From Catelliglobosispora koreensis DSM 44566 (GTDB taxonomy: Bacteria > Actinomycetota > Actinomycetes > Mycobacteriales > Micromonosporaceae): a stretch of DNA of 64,000 nt. Each line of letters opens with the position of its first letter. Within the stretch, counting starts at the first letter, position 1. The DNA is taken from assembly GCF_000379685.1 (NCBI RefSeq), contig NZ_KB903250.1, forward strand, positions 649,487-713,486, read 5' to 3'. A program made the position numbers and the translations under genes. The notes under the pieces are model-generated. The model worked only from the letters and a program-made list of their open reading frames with translations, had not been told where the DNA came from and did not search any database. Below are positions 32,985 to 42,011 of this stretch, piece by piece.

Positions 32985-35165
32985 ATGCGACGAGTCATCT
33001 GGGCGCGCTCCGCCGCGCTACTTTTAGCCACCACTCTTGCCGCGGCTGGCCTGTCCGGGTCTGCCACCGCGGCCGAAACCGGCACCGTAAGCGGAACGTT
33101 CACCGGGCTTGACGGCTCCGGGATGGGCGGCGTCAGCGTTCACCTGAAGAAGTGGGAGACGCCCTGGGATATTGCCGCTTCCGGCACGACCAACGCCAGC
33201 GGGCAGTACAGTTTCGAGGCCGTGCCGACAGGCAACTATCTCCTCTGGTTCGCCCCGGCGGGCTATCCGTCCCAATACGCACCGCAGGCCGTCGAAACCG
33301 CGGACGCGCTCAAGGTGACCGTGAGCATGGGCGGGAGCATCGAGGTCAACGAACAGATCATGCCTTACGGCACCTTCACCGGCCGGCTGACCGGAGCCGG
33401 CGAGACCGAACTATTCCTCTGGGGCACCGCCACCGTTTGGCACAACACCGACGCCAACGGTGACTATCTGGTGCGAGTGCGTCCGGGCAGCTATCAGTTC
33501 CGGTTCACGCTGCGCGGCGACGGCACACCGCAGGACTTTCTTTACCAGCACATCCCGGGCAAGGACAGTGCCCTCGACGCGCAAGTGTTCACCATCGCTG
33601 GTGGCCAGACGATGCAGGTCAACGACACCGTCATGGCAACCGGCCACATCGGCGGCACGTTCCGCAATGCTGCTGGAGCCCCTCTGAAGGATGTCGGAGT
33701 CAGCATCACCGCGAGCAGTCCGACACCGACCCAGCACAACACCACCACGGGTGCGGATGGAACATGGCGCCAGCGAATGAAGGCTGGCCGCGTGGTCCAA
33801 GTCCGCTTCCACAGCTTCCCGCTCAACATTTCGCAGTATGCGTACGGCACGGTTGACGCCGACGCTGCCGATGAGTTCACCGTCCTTGATGGACAGACCA
33901 CGACGGTCAACGACACGCAGCTGGCTAGCGGTTCGCTTCGGGTGACCGCGCGAGACAAGCGCACGGGGCGGCCCATCGCGAGGTTCGATGTCGGTAACCT
34001 TCCGCATGTACCAGACGGCAATCCGGATGACGGCGTCGAGTTTTTCGCCAGCATTCCTGTCGGCACCTACTCGCTGAGCGCCTTCGCCTATGGCTACCAC
34101 CAAAACTTCACCGCCGGGCAGGTGACGATCGTTGCCGGTCAGCAGACGAACTTCGAAGTGCTGCTGGAGCCCAAGTCGCGGATCGAGACGACCGTCGTTG
34201 ACGCCCAGACCGGCCAGCCTGTCGCTGGTGTTTGTGTCTTCGGGGGAACCCTGGAGCGCTTCTCGATGGGCGGGGACTATCCCTGTTACCGCAGTGGCGC
34301 GGACGGCAAGACGATGTTCGAAATCTACGACGAGACTCCGGGTCGCTATCAGCTCTTCGCGATGCCGGTCGATGAGAGCGCCAACGGTTATGGCGGGCAA
34401 TGGGTTGGCACGACCGGAGGCAAGGGCAGTCAGCTAGAAGCCGTGTCGATTTACGTCCAGAAGGGCGAAGCCGCGCAAGCGCCCGTCGTCAAGCTCGACA
34501 AGGCCGGAACCATTAGCGGCAAAATCACCGCGCCCGATGGTGCCCCGGTGCCAAACGCGCAAGTGTCGCTTGTGGACACGTGGGACGGCGGCTACGGCGA
34601 CATCTACGCCGACGCTGAGGGCAACTACTCGATTGACAATCTCGGACCCTATGCCTGGCCGCTGCGGTTCTATCACCACACCCAGGCCACGCAATTCAGC
34701 GGCGGCAAGGGAAACCGCCACGAGGCCACCCGGGTTCAGGTCGCCGCCAACACGGTGAAGATTTACAACTTCCAGTTCCGGGCAGGCGCCCCGATCGATG
34801 TAGTGGTGCCTATCGGCAATTCCGGCTGCCGGCTGGAGCTGGTCACCGCGAGTGGTGACCGGGCCGGGCAGGCGGACGCCTACCCGTGCAACGCAAGCCC
34901 ACTGCACTTCAACGTCGTGGACGGCCAGAGCGTCAAACTCCACCTGTACTACGAGCCGGAGCCCATGGCGTCCTACGTGAACACTTGGCATGGCGGCAAT
35001 TCCTTCGGCGACGCGACAGCCGTCCCCATCACGGGACCGGCCACGATCACGTTCGCCGCGGGGACCACCAGCCCACCGCGCGTTGAAGAACCAGCTCCGG
35101 TTCCGGTGCCGGTGCCGAGACCGACGGGCACACCGCCGTCACTGCCGCCGGTGCCGAGGCTTTAA
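32985..35165 (+). CDS. Secreted multi-domain protein with repeated carboxypeptidase-regulatory/Cna-B-like sandwiches
   Basis: A 726-residue exported protein. A Sec signal peptide (residues 1-30, cleavage near SATAA) precedes six or so beta-sandwich modules of about 90-100 residues, each of the type GTVSGTFTGLDGSGMGGVSV ... TNASGQYSFEAVPTGNYLLWF. Clear restarts occur near GTFTGRLTG, GHIGGTFRNAAGAP, SRIETTVVDAQTGQPVAG and GTISGKITAPDGAPVPNA. The last 35 residues are a Pro/Val-rich tail. There is no sortase motif or C-terminal helix, so it is probably released or loosely wall-bound, with an adhesion or scaffold role. The 3' end overlaps the convergent permease gene by 27 bp. Confidence 0.83.
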   Translation: MRRVIWARSAALLLATTLAAAGLSGSATAAETGTVSGTFTGLDGSGMGGVSVHLKKWETPWDIAASGTTNASGQYSFEAVPTGNYLLWFAPAGYPSQYAPQAVETADALKVTVSMGGSIEVNEQIMPYGTFTGRLTGAGETELFLWGTATVWHNTDANGDYLVRVRPGSYQFRFTLRGDGTPQDFLYQHIPGKDSALDAQVFTIAGGQTMQVNDTVMATGHIGGTFRNAAGAPLKDVGVSITASSPTPTQHNTTTGADGTWRQRMKAGRVVQVRFHSFPLNISQYAYGTVDADAADEFTVLDGQTTTVNDTQLASGSLRVTARDKRTGRPIARFDVGNLPHVPDGNPDDGVEFFASIPVGTYSLSAFAYGYHQNFTAGQVTIVAGQQTNFEVLLEPKSRIETTVVDAQTGQPVAGVCVFGGTLERFSMGGDYPCYRSGADGKTMFEIYDETPGRYQLFAMPVDESANGYGGQWVGTTGGKGSQLEAVSIYVQKGEAAQAPVVKLDKAGTISGKITAPDGAPVPNAQVSLVDTWDGGYGDIYADAEGNYSIDNLGPYAWPLRFYHHTQATQFSGGKGNRHEATRVQVAANTVKIYNFQFRAGAPIDVVVPIGNSGCRLELVTASGDRAGQADAYPCNASPLHFNVVDGQSVKLHLYYEPEPMASYVNTWHGGNSFGDATAVPITGPATITFAAGTTSPPRVEEPAPVPVPVPRPTGTPPSLPPVPRL

Positions 35166-36362
35166 CGCGTAAGCGATAGCGCCGGCCGCCAGCACGGCTG
35201 TTCCGGCGAGGACAGAAGACAACGGCAACGTCACGGCGAGCAGCACACAGCCGAGCAAGCCAGCACCAGCGACTAGCCGCGGGACCCAAGGGCCACCTAG
35301 GGTCCACGCGGCTAGATTCGTTATGGCGTAGTAAACCAGCACGGTCAGCGAGGAAAAGCCAATGGCCGCACGGATGTCAGCGGCCAGGACGACCGCGATG
35401 ACGATAGTGGCGACGGTCAGCTCAGCGATCCAGGGCGTCTTCCAGTGCTCGTGCACCGCTGCCAGGGGCCGGGGCAGATCCGCTCGGCGCGCCATCGCCA
35501 GAACGGTTCGTCCCACACCCGCGACCAAGCTCAGCAACACACCGCAAACCGCGACTCCGGCGCCGATTCTGACCACTGTGGACAGTTCTGGGAAACCGGC
35601 AGCGGAAACGACTTCGGCGAGTGGCGCACTCGAGGACCCTAGCCTTGTCACTCCAAGGACTTCCAGACACGTGAGCGCGACCACGACGTAGACGACGAGC
35701 ACGATGCCCAGCGCGATCGGGACCGCGCGTGGGATCGTCCTATGTGGATCGGTGACCTCTTCGCCAAGTGTCGCGATGCGGGCGTAGCCGGCGAACGCGA
35801 AGAACAACAGCCCTGCCGCCGCCAAAGGGGTTGCCGTTGTCTCGGGGAGTGCTTTCGGCGTACCAGATGAAGAAAGGCCTAGGACCACGACCAGGCTAAG
35901 GACCCCGAGGGTGACCACGACGAGGGCTTTGGTGGCGCCCGCGGTCTTGGTGATACCGCGCAGATTGACCGCGGTCATGACCACGACGGCGAGCACCGCG
36001 ACAAGGCGTTCCTGTTGCGGCCATAGATAAGACCCGATCGTCAGGGCCATCGCCGCGCAACTCGCGGTCTTACCGACCACAAAACCCCAGCCAGCTAGGT
36101 ACCCAGCGAATGGCCCCAAGCGTTCGCGCCCGTAGACATAGGTCCCGCCCGACTCCGGATAACGAGCCGCGAGGCGCCCTGAACTCGTGGCGTTACACGC
36201 CGCCACCGTGGCGGCGAGCAGTAGCGCGATCATCAGGCCGGTGGCGCTCCCGGCAGCCCTGGCCGCTGGCCCCCACACGACGAATACACCGGCGCCCAGC
36301 ATCGCGCCCAGTCCAATGACGACCGCATCGGCCAGGCCAAGCCGCCTGGCTAGGGTGGTCAT
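35139..36362 (-). CDS. APC superfamily amino acid permease
   Basis: A 407-residue transporter with about 12 helices. The N-terminal APC signature VVIGLGAMLGAGVFVVWG is followed by RLAARYPESGGTYVYGRERLG and the loop FAGYARIATLGEEVTDPHRTIPRAV, all typical of APC amino acid/polyamine permeases. ATG 36362 overlaps the PAP2 stop by 4 bp, so the two are co-translated. Upstream in-frame sequence to 36554 lies inside the PAP2 gene and is not used. Substrate unknown. Confidence 0.9.
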   Translation of the reverse strand: MTTLARRLGLADAVVIGLGAMLGAGVFVVWGPAARAAGSATGLMIALLLAATVAACNATSSGRLAARYPESGGTYVYGRERLGPFAGYLAGWGFVVGKTASCAAMALTIGSYLWPQQERLVAVLAVVVMTAVNLRGITKTAGATKALVVVTLGVLSLVVVLGLSSSGTPKALPETTATPLAAAGLLFFAFAGYARIATLGEEVTDPHRTIPRAVPIALGIVLVVYVVVALTCLEVLGVTRLGSSSAPLAEVVSAAGFPELSTVVRIGAGVAVCGVLLSLVAGVGRTVLAMARRADLPRPLAAVHEHWKTPWIAELTVATIVIAVVLAADIRAAIGFSSLTVLVYYAITNLAAWTLGGPWVPRLVAGAGLLGCVLLAVTLPLSSVLAGTAVLAAGAIAYALKPRHRRQ

Positions 36363-36976
36363 CGGGGAAGCACCGCATCCCATTTCACTCGATGGATAAT
36401 ACGGTCGAGCAGCAGTCCCAGGGTGAGCGCGCCAAGCCCATCGGTAAGCCAGTGGTGGCCCAAATACGTTGTGGTGCAAAGGACAATGGCCGGTGCGGCG
36501 ATCCTTAGCCAGGTCAGTTGGCGATTGAGCAAAATCTCGATGACGCCCCACCAAACGATCGCATTGACCACGTGCCCGCTCGGGTAACTCAGGCTATAGG
36601 CGGCGGCGTCATTGAAGAATTCCACGCGGTTAGGCAGTGTCGAGCTAGGAGCGTCGCGCTCGGACCAGAGTTTGAGCGGCCCGGTGGTGAAGTAGGTCAA
36701 CGCGAACGCGAGCGCCATCGGGGCGGCGACGATCAGCTTGCGGGTCTTATAGAGCAGCCACGCGGTCAGCCCCCCGCTCAGGAGCACCATCACCAGCCAG
36801 CCCTGGCCGAGCTTGTTGAGCACGATGGCGATCCACTCGATCACGATCTGCTGATGCTGCGCACACCAATCGGCGACCGCGAGATCCGCGCTGGCCGTCC
36901 ATCCCTTAGCCGCGCTGACCGTGATCAGGGCGAAGGCCGCCGCGTACGCGGCCTCCGCCCGGAATTTCCAGAGCAC
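36359..36976 (-). CDS. PAP2-family membrane phosphatase
   Basis: A 205-residue membrane protein with about five helices and the three phosphatase motifs: KLWSERDAP (motif 1), SYPSGHVVN (motif 2) and TTTYLGHHWLTD (motif 3, in which Thr-Tyr replaces the usual Ser-Arg). The His in each of motifs 2 and 3 and the final Asp remain. It likely dephosphorylates a lipid phosphate or undecaprenyl pyrophosphate at the outer face. Start GTG 36976 has a poor ribosome site. It is coupled to the permease gene. Confidence 0.85.
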   Translation of the reverse strand: MLWKFRAEAAYAAAFALITVSAAKGWTASADLAVADWCAQHQQIVIEWIAIVLNKLGQGWLVMVLLSGGLTAWLLYKTRKLIVAAPMALAFALTYFTTGPLKLWSERDAPSSTLPNRVEFFNDAAAYSLSYPSGHVVNAIVWWGVIEILLNRQLTWLRIAAPAIVLCTTTYLGHHWLTDGLGALTLGLLLDRIIHRVKWDAVLPR

Positions 36977-36986
36977 GAGGCCAAGG

Positions 36987-38135
36987 TTAGAGCAGGCCCT
37001 TGAGGTGCTCGTAGATCAGCTCCATCCGCACGCCCGAGTTGGGGCAGCCGCCGAAGTGGTGCAGAGCCACGACTTTATTCGTGTTCCTCGATAGCACTGG
37101 CGATCCGGAGGAGCCGCCCTCGGTGTCGCAGTAGTACCCCACGTCGGTGTCGGCGGCGTAGCCGTCATAAGCGTTGTCGGACACCGCGCACACCCCGGCC
37201 CGGTCCTGATCGCTGGTCATCGCGACCGTCCCCGGAGCACCCGTGGCGTGCTGCGGAATGTAAAGCTCCTCGCCCTTGTCCGGCCGGCGCAGGTCCAGCT
37301 CCAGGAAGCCGAACTTCTGCACGAGGTCAAAACTCGTCACCGTGAACAAGGTGTAGTCGAGGGTCTTGTCGGTCGCGAGCACCTGATCGAGCCAGACCTT
37401 GGTCGGCCGGAACACGTCGTAGCCCCCGCACTCGGCGCACTGGTAGTTGAACCACACTTCCGTGTCAGCGGCATCCTCGGCGTTGCCGACGCAATGGTGG
37501 TTCGTGATGAGCCGGTTCGAGGTCCCGACCCGAAATGCCGTACATAGCTCCACGCCCCGAATCAGCAAACGCGCGACCGCTTTGGTCTTGCGGTAGATGG
37601 TCGGGTCAGTGGACTTGTAGCAAACCGCGTCCCGCTGATCGTTGCCCCCGCACACGGATTCTTCGCGGCCGCGCTTGCGGTCCCGGCTTTCCTGCGCCTT
37701 GGTTTGGCGTTCGGGCTCGGTGAACCCCCGCGCGACCTTGTCGATGACGGTGGTCAGCTGCCCCACGGTGGCACTCAGGACGGTCGACTGGTGCAGCCTG
37801 ACCTTCGCCGTGTCGCCGCTGACAGACATGGCCCAGCCGGTGCCCGTGATCCGGTGCTCCTCCGTGCCATCAGCGTTGCTGACCGTCAGATAGTCGCCAG
37901 GCAGCACAAGCAGACTGCCCACGTGGATTTTCAGGTACTCAGCCCCGGGGTAGCGAAACGTCGCGGTGCTCTGGCCATCGAGATAGCCGACCACCGTGTT
38001 GACCCGCTCTACCCGTCCTGATTCGGCGGGTCGCGGTATTTCAAAGTCTGGGCCGCCGCCCGTTCCGGCGCCCGCGGCCGTGGCCAGGGCGAAGACGGTC
38101 AATGTGCCGATGATCCAGGTGATAGTCCGTCGCAC
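36987..38135 (-). CDS. Secreted trypsin-like serine protease
   Basis: A 382-residue exported protease. From GTG 38135 it has a good signal peptide (ITWIIGTLTVFALATAAGAG). Residues about 35-150 form an unassigned beta-rich N-terminal region, then a basic Glu/Arg linker (ERQTKAQESRDRKRGREES). Residues about 180-382 form a chymotrypsin-fold domain with His214 (TNHHC), Asp260 (LDYTL) and Ser343 (GGSSGSPV). The sequence has many Cys for disulphides. The linker could be a processing site. An alternative TTG start at 38177 would put extra residues before the signal peptide and is less likely. Confidence 0.88.
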   Translation of the reverse strand: MRRTITWIIGTLTVFALATAAGAGTGGGPDFEIPRPAESGRVERVNTVVGYLDGQSTATFRYPGAEYLKIHVGSLLVLPGDYLTVSNADGTEEHRITGTGWAMSVSGDTAKVRLHQSTVLSATVGQLTTVIDKVARGFTEPERQTKAQESRDRKRGREESVCGGNDQRDAVCYKSTDPTIYRKTKAVARLLIRGVELCTAFRVGTSNRLITNHHCVGNAEDAADTEVWFNYQCAECGGYDVFRPTKVWLDQVLATDKTLDYTLFTVTSFDLVQKFGFLELDLRRPDKGEELYIPQHATGAPGTVAMTSDQDRAGVCAVSDNAYDGYAADTDVGYYCDTEGGSSGSPVLSRNTNKVVALHHFGGCPNSGVRMELIYEHLKGLL

Positions 38136-38195
38136 GCATGTGTAACGAGACACGCCCTGATGCAGTGGCTCGGCCAAACGGTCATGCTATAGGGC

Positions 38196-39398
38196 GTGCG
38201 CATCACCTCCGCCCTGGTCGACCCCGCCCTCATCGACCTGCCGTGGTCCACTCCGCTTGAGGAGTGGCCGGCCGACCACCTCGTCGCCTTGCCACAGGGC
38301 ATCTCGCGGCACGTCGTGCGGTTCGTCAAACTCCACGGTTCCGTCTATGCCGTGAAGGAGACCCGGGAACGGATCGCCGAGCGGGAGTACGACCTGTTGC
38401 GTGCGCTGGAACGCCTTGACGCTCCAGCAGTCGAGGCGATCGCCATCGTCGCTGACCGGGCCGGCGACCTCGAACCCGTTCTGGTGACGCGTCACCTCCA
38501 GTTCTCCTTGCCCTACCGTGCGCTGTTCTCCCACACGCTGCGGCCGCAAACGCTTGAGCGGCTTCTCGACGCGCTCGCCGCCCTGCTGGTCCGCCTGCAT
38601 TTGCTCGGCTTCTTCTGGGGCGACTGCTCGCTGTCGAACACGCTGTTTCGCCGGGACGCGGGCGCCTTCGCGGCGTACCTCGTGGACGCCGAGACCGGCG
38701 CGCTGCACCCACGCTTGTCCAACGGACAGCGGGACGAGGATCTGGAAATCGCGCGCACCAACATCTTTGGCGAAGCGCTCGACCTGCAAGCCGCCGGTCT
38801 GCTGCACGAGACCGTCGATCCAGAGCAGGTTTCCGACGAAGTTGTCCGGCGCTACGAGACCCTGTGGCACGAGCTGACGTTTGAGCAGGCTGTCGAATCC
38901 GACGCCCGGCGGCAGATGGACCGGCGCATCCGGCGTCTCAACGAACTCGGGTTCGACGTCGAAGAGGTATCGATGTCAGTCGTTGAGGACCACGGCGAGC
39001 GCCGCGTGACGATGCGTCCCAAGGTCGTCGACGCGGGACACCACACCCGCCGTCTCATGCGCCTGACAGGCCTCGACGCCGAGGAGAACCAAGCTAGGGC
39101 CCTGCTCAACGACCTCGACGCGTACCGCGCTGAATCCGACGTGCCCGACGAAGCGCAAGCCGCGCACAGGTGGCTGACCGAAGTGTTCGAACCGGTCAAC
39201 CGGGCTGTGCCCCCGGCCCTACGGGGAAAGCTTGAGCCGCCGGAACTTTTCGTCCAGGTCATCGAGCACCGGTACAAGCTCAGCGAACAAGCCGGACGTG
39301 ACGTAGGTCTCGCTCCAGCCGTGCAATCGTTCCTCGCGGATGTGCTGATCCACCGTCCGGATGAACAGGCGATCCTCGGCTTCGATCCCGAGGACTAA
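38196..39398 (+). CDS. DUF4032 domain protein with kinase-like fold
   Basis: A 400-residue cytoplasmic protein of the actinobacterial DUF4032 family. The N-terminal 200 residues resemble lipopolysaccharide-kinase/aminoglycoside-kinase folds: VYAVKETRERIAEREYDLL (possible ATP Lys and alpha-C Glu), then FWGDCSLSNTLFR as catalytic loop and YLVDAETGAL in place of DFG. The C-terminal half is the DUF4032 block (RRIRRLNELGFDVEEVSM). Substrate and function are unknown. GTG 38196 is preceded by TATAGG, perhaps a -10 element of a nearly leaderless transcript. Confidence 0.85.
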   Translation: MRITSALVDPALIDLPWSTPLEEWPADHLVALPQGISRHVVRFVKLHGSVYAVKETRERIAEREYDLLRALERLDAPAVEAIAIVADRAGDLEPVLVTRHLQFSLPYRALFSHTLRPQTLERLLDALAALLVRLHLLGFFWGDCSLSNTLFRRDAGAFAAYLVDAETGALHPRLSNGQRDEDLEIARTNIFGEALDLQAAGLLHETVDPEQVSDEVVRRYETLWHELTFEQAVESDARRQMDRRIRRLNELGFDVEEVSMSVVEDHGERRVTMRPKVVDAGHHTRRLMRLTGLDAEENQARALLNDLDAYRAESDVPDEAQAAHRWLTEVFEPVNRAVPPALRGKLEPPELFVQVIEHRYKLSEQAGRDVGLAPAVQSFLADVLIHRPDEQAILGFDPED

Positions 39399-39449
39399 AC
39401 GTCAGGTACTCTGGGCAGCCCCTTTCCCCCAAAAGTGGAGGTCGCGACG

Positions 39450-40148
39450 ATGCGATGGCTGCCTCGGCTGGCTGTGCTCACTCTGGGCATCGCCGCCGCG
39501 CTCACGGTCGCCGTGCCGTCCAGTGGCGCCGCCGTTTCGCTTGACGTCTCACAGGTGCCTTCGGATTTCGCGGCCGTCATGGGGTACACGCCGGTCGCCG
39601 GTCAGCTCGCCGACGGGACGACCCGCTTGATCAACCCGCGGGGGTCGTGCTCGGTACCGGGCGAGGGCAAGCCTTTTGACTTCACCGTCGCGTGCCAGGC
39701 CCACGATTACGGCTACGACCTTTTGCGGTACGCCGGGAAGAAGAACATCGAGCTGCCAGGAACAGCGCGCGCCCAGATCGACGCTCAGCTCAGTAAAGAC
39801 CTGCACGTGCAGTGCAGCGCCGCCAGCCTCACCTGCGAGGCCACGGTCGCCGTCTTCCAGGCCGGGGTCGCGTTTAACTCGTGGCGCCAACTCGACGGCC
39901 CACCGGTCGACCAGTCAGGCCTGACGCGCACGGCTGGCCTGATCCTGCTCGGTGGCCTCGGCCTGTCGAGTGCGACTCTAAGCCTGCGCCGGCGCTCGCT
40001 CTTCCCCACTCCGTCTCCTGGCAGGCCGCTTTCCGCATCTCGCTTCGGGCGCCGCTCCGGAGCGGTCACCGGCCTAGCCGCCCAACTCGGCTCAACGGTC
40101 CGCCGCCGCCAAGGACTGCGCGCCTCGGCCGCACCGTTTCCGCGTTAA
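39450..40148 (+). CDS. Secreted phospholipase A2-like protein with C-terminal membrane helix
   Basis: A 232-residue protein. A signal peptide (1-28) is followed by a prokaryotic PLA2-like domain with the His-Asp pair in ACQAHDYGYDLL (His85, Asp86) and surrounding Cys (67, 82, 122, 129). A hydrophobic segment (TAGLILLGGLGLSSATL) and then about 55 very basic Ser/Arg/Pro-rich residues follow; this tail is not part of known bacterial PLA2 enzymes. The predicted reaction is release of the sn-2 fatty acid from phospholipid. ATG 39450 has GGAGG upstream. Stop overlaps the channel gene stop by 4 bp. Confidence 0.75.
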   Translation: MRWLPRLAVLTLGIAAALTVAVPSSGAAVSLDVSQVPSDFAAVMGYTPVAGQLADGTTRLINPRGSCSVPGEGKPFDFTVACQAHDYGYDLLRYAGKKNIELPGTARAQIDAQLSKDLHVQCSAASLTCEATVAVFQAGVAFNSWRQLDGPPVDQSGLTRTAGLILLGGLGLSSATLSLRRRSLFPTPSPGRPLSASRFGRRSGAVTGLAAQLGSTVRRRQGLRASAAPFPR

Positions 40149-41851
40149 GCGACCGGTTGTGGCGCGGCCGCGCGCCGGATCAGGCGGCTCAATCCATCGC
40201 GTGTGCAGACGACCGTCAGCAAATCGCGCGCCTGGATTTCGCGGTGCTCGGCGGGATTCCACATCGGACGCGGTTCCCCGAGCTCGGTCAGCGCGATCAC
40301 CCGTGCCTCGCCAGCCTCGTCGGCATCGGACACCTTCTTGCCTGCCAGGCGTGACCCCGGTGCCACGACGATCTGGGCGAGCAGCAGCACACGGCGCTCG
40401 ACTGAGATGGTGCCGATGACATCGCGATCCATCAACGCTTCCGCGAATGCTGGAGCGGCAACGTAGGACACGCTTCGGGTGAACTTGAGGTTGAAGGCCG
40501 TGCGCACCCGGCGCGAGAGGTCACCGTCGAACAACCGGACCAGCACACGCAGACTGGGCTGAAGATTTCGCCCGTGCAGCGCTGCCTCCAGGTTGATGAC
40601 ATCGGTGCTGGCGACCGCCATCAGGGCGCGACAACGGTCCACTCCGGCGGACCGCAGTGTCGTTTCGCGACTCGCGTCGCCCACGATCACGGGAATGCCA
40701 AGCTCGTTGGCCAGCGGGACACCACGGGCTTGCGGATTGTTGTCGATCGCGACCACGCGCATGCCACGGTCAGACAGGAGCCGGATCACGCGCGTGCCAA
40801 CGCCACCAAGCCCCACCACGACAACATGATCAACTAACGGCTGCACCAGCTTGCCTTGGGTCACCGCAATCCGCGCGTTGACCATGCCTTCCACGATGAG
40901 CGCGGTGACGAGCGGAACGACCGCGAGCCCAGCGATGCCGATGAGGATTTGCAGGACCTGCTCGAACCGGCTGAAGTCAGCGTGCTCCTGCGGACCGCCA
41001 AACGCGTTCACGAGCGTCAGGTAGAACCCGTCCCAGCCGCCGATGCTCTCGTTGGCGAACGCCAGCAGCGCCCCGGAAACGAGCAGCGTCAAGATGACCG
41101 TGATGAAGGCGATGCCGAGCTTGCGCGACACGAGTGCCCGCACCATCGCCCGTGCCGCGCGAAGCCGCCACCAACGGTGCTTAGGCGCCGGTCCCGGGAC
41201 ACGAACCGTATTGATCAGTTCCACCGCCTCGGCACTGCGTGCCTCCGCCAGCACCAGATCCGACTCGCCAGCTGGCAGCAACCGCGGATCACCCAGGGTT
41301 GAGGTGTCGGCCAGTCCACAAACGATGTCGCGCTCAGGGACGTCGTTTCGCTTGGCGACAATGAGCGTACGTCCCGCGACCGTCACCGGCGTCGCCGCGA
41401 CCTCGCCGAGTGCCGTGGCGACCAGCGCCGGAGCGGCGATCTCCGCATCGGACAGCACCCGGCAATCGCCCAGTAGACGTTCGATCGCCTGCCCGAGGTG
41501 GGTGTTGTACATCCGGACCACGACGCGAAGGTTGGGCAGCAAGTCACGTGCTTGCAAAGCAATGTGGATGTTGCCCACATCGTCTTGCACCGTGAGGGCG
41601 ATGCCGGAGGCTTCCTGAATTTCCGCCTGGAGCAACGCTTTTTCGTCGACGCGGTCCACAATGACCAGTCGCACGCGGCTGAGTTCAGTGAAGTCGCGCC
41701 CCGACCGGTGCTGATCGCGGGTCATGAGGACCACAACATCAGCGCCATAACGCTGCGTGAGCTGGTCGGCGAGGCGGTAGGCCAACCCATCGGATCCATT
41801 GATAATGAAATGGCCGCTGCGGTTGCGCCGCGCTTGAGGGGGCGTAGACAC
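40145..41851 (-). CDS. RCK/TrkA-N potassium channel-like protein with two NAD-binding domains
   Basis: A 568-residue membrane protein laid out as TrkA-N-like domain (about 12-215), two membrane helices with a pore region (about 245-325), and a second TrkA-N plus TrkA-C-like part (about 340-560, VVVVGLGGVGTRVIRLL). The pore stretch reads GWDGFYLTLVNAFGGP and lacks the TVGYG filter of potassium channels. The order resembles CASTOR/POLLUX-type and bacterial single-pore RCK channels. Ion selectivity cannot be inferred. Start is GTG 41851. Confidence 0.82.
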   Translation of the reverse strand: MSTPPQARRNRSGHFIINGSDGLAYRLADQLTQRYGADVVVLMTRDQHRSGRDFTELSRVRLVIVDRVDEKALLQAEIQEASGIALTVQDDVGNIHIALQARDLLPNLRVVVRMYNTHLGQAIERLLGDCRVLSDAEIAAPALVATALGEVAATPVTVAGRTLIVAKRNDVPERDIVCGLADTSTLGDPRLLPAGESDLVLAEARSAEAVELINTVRVPGPAPKHRWWRLRAARAMVRALVSRKLGIAFITVILTLLVSGALLAFANESIGGWDGFYLTLVNAFGGPQEHADFSRFEQVLQILIGIAGLAVVPLVTALIVEGMVNARIAVTQGKLVQPLVDHVVVVGLGGVGTRVIRLLSDRGMRVVAIDNNPQARGVPLANELGIPVIVGDASRETTLRSAGVDRCRALMAVASTDVINLEAALHGRNLQPSLRVLVRLFDGDLSRRVRTAFNLKFTRSVSYVAAPAFAEALMDRDVIGTISVERRVLLLAQIVVAPGSRLAGKKVSDADEAGEARVIALTELGEPRPMWNPAEHREIQARDLLTVVCTRDGLSRLIRRAAAPQPVA

Positions 41852-42011
41852 CTCAGGATGCTATCGATGGGCGCCACACCGCACCACCCCGCCGGATCTT
41901 TCCCGAGCGCGACGATATGCCCTATTTGTTCGTTGCACCATCGGACGAATGCACCCGCCAGCGATTCAAAGAGCTGGTGAATTGCACCGGTCAGCAATCG
42001 AATGGATGGAC

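Noticed and set aside
35139..35165. Possible frameshift or misassembly at the permease/secreted-protein junction
   Set aside because: Both C-termini look natural, and several other convergent pairs here overlap similarly, so it is treated as a true overlap.
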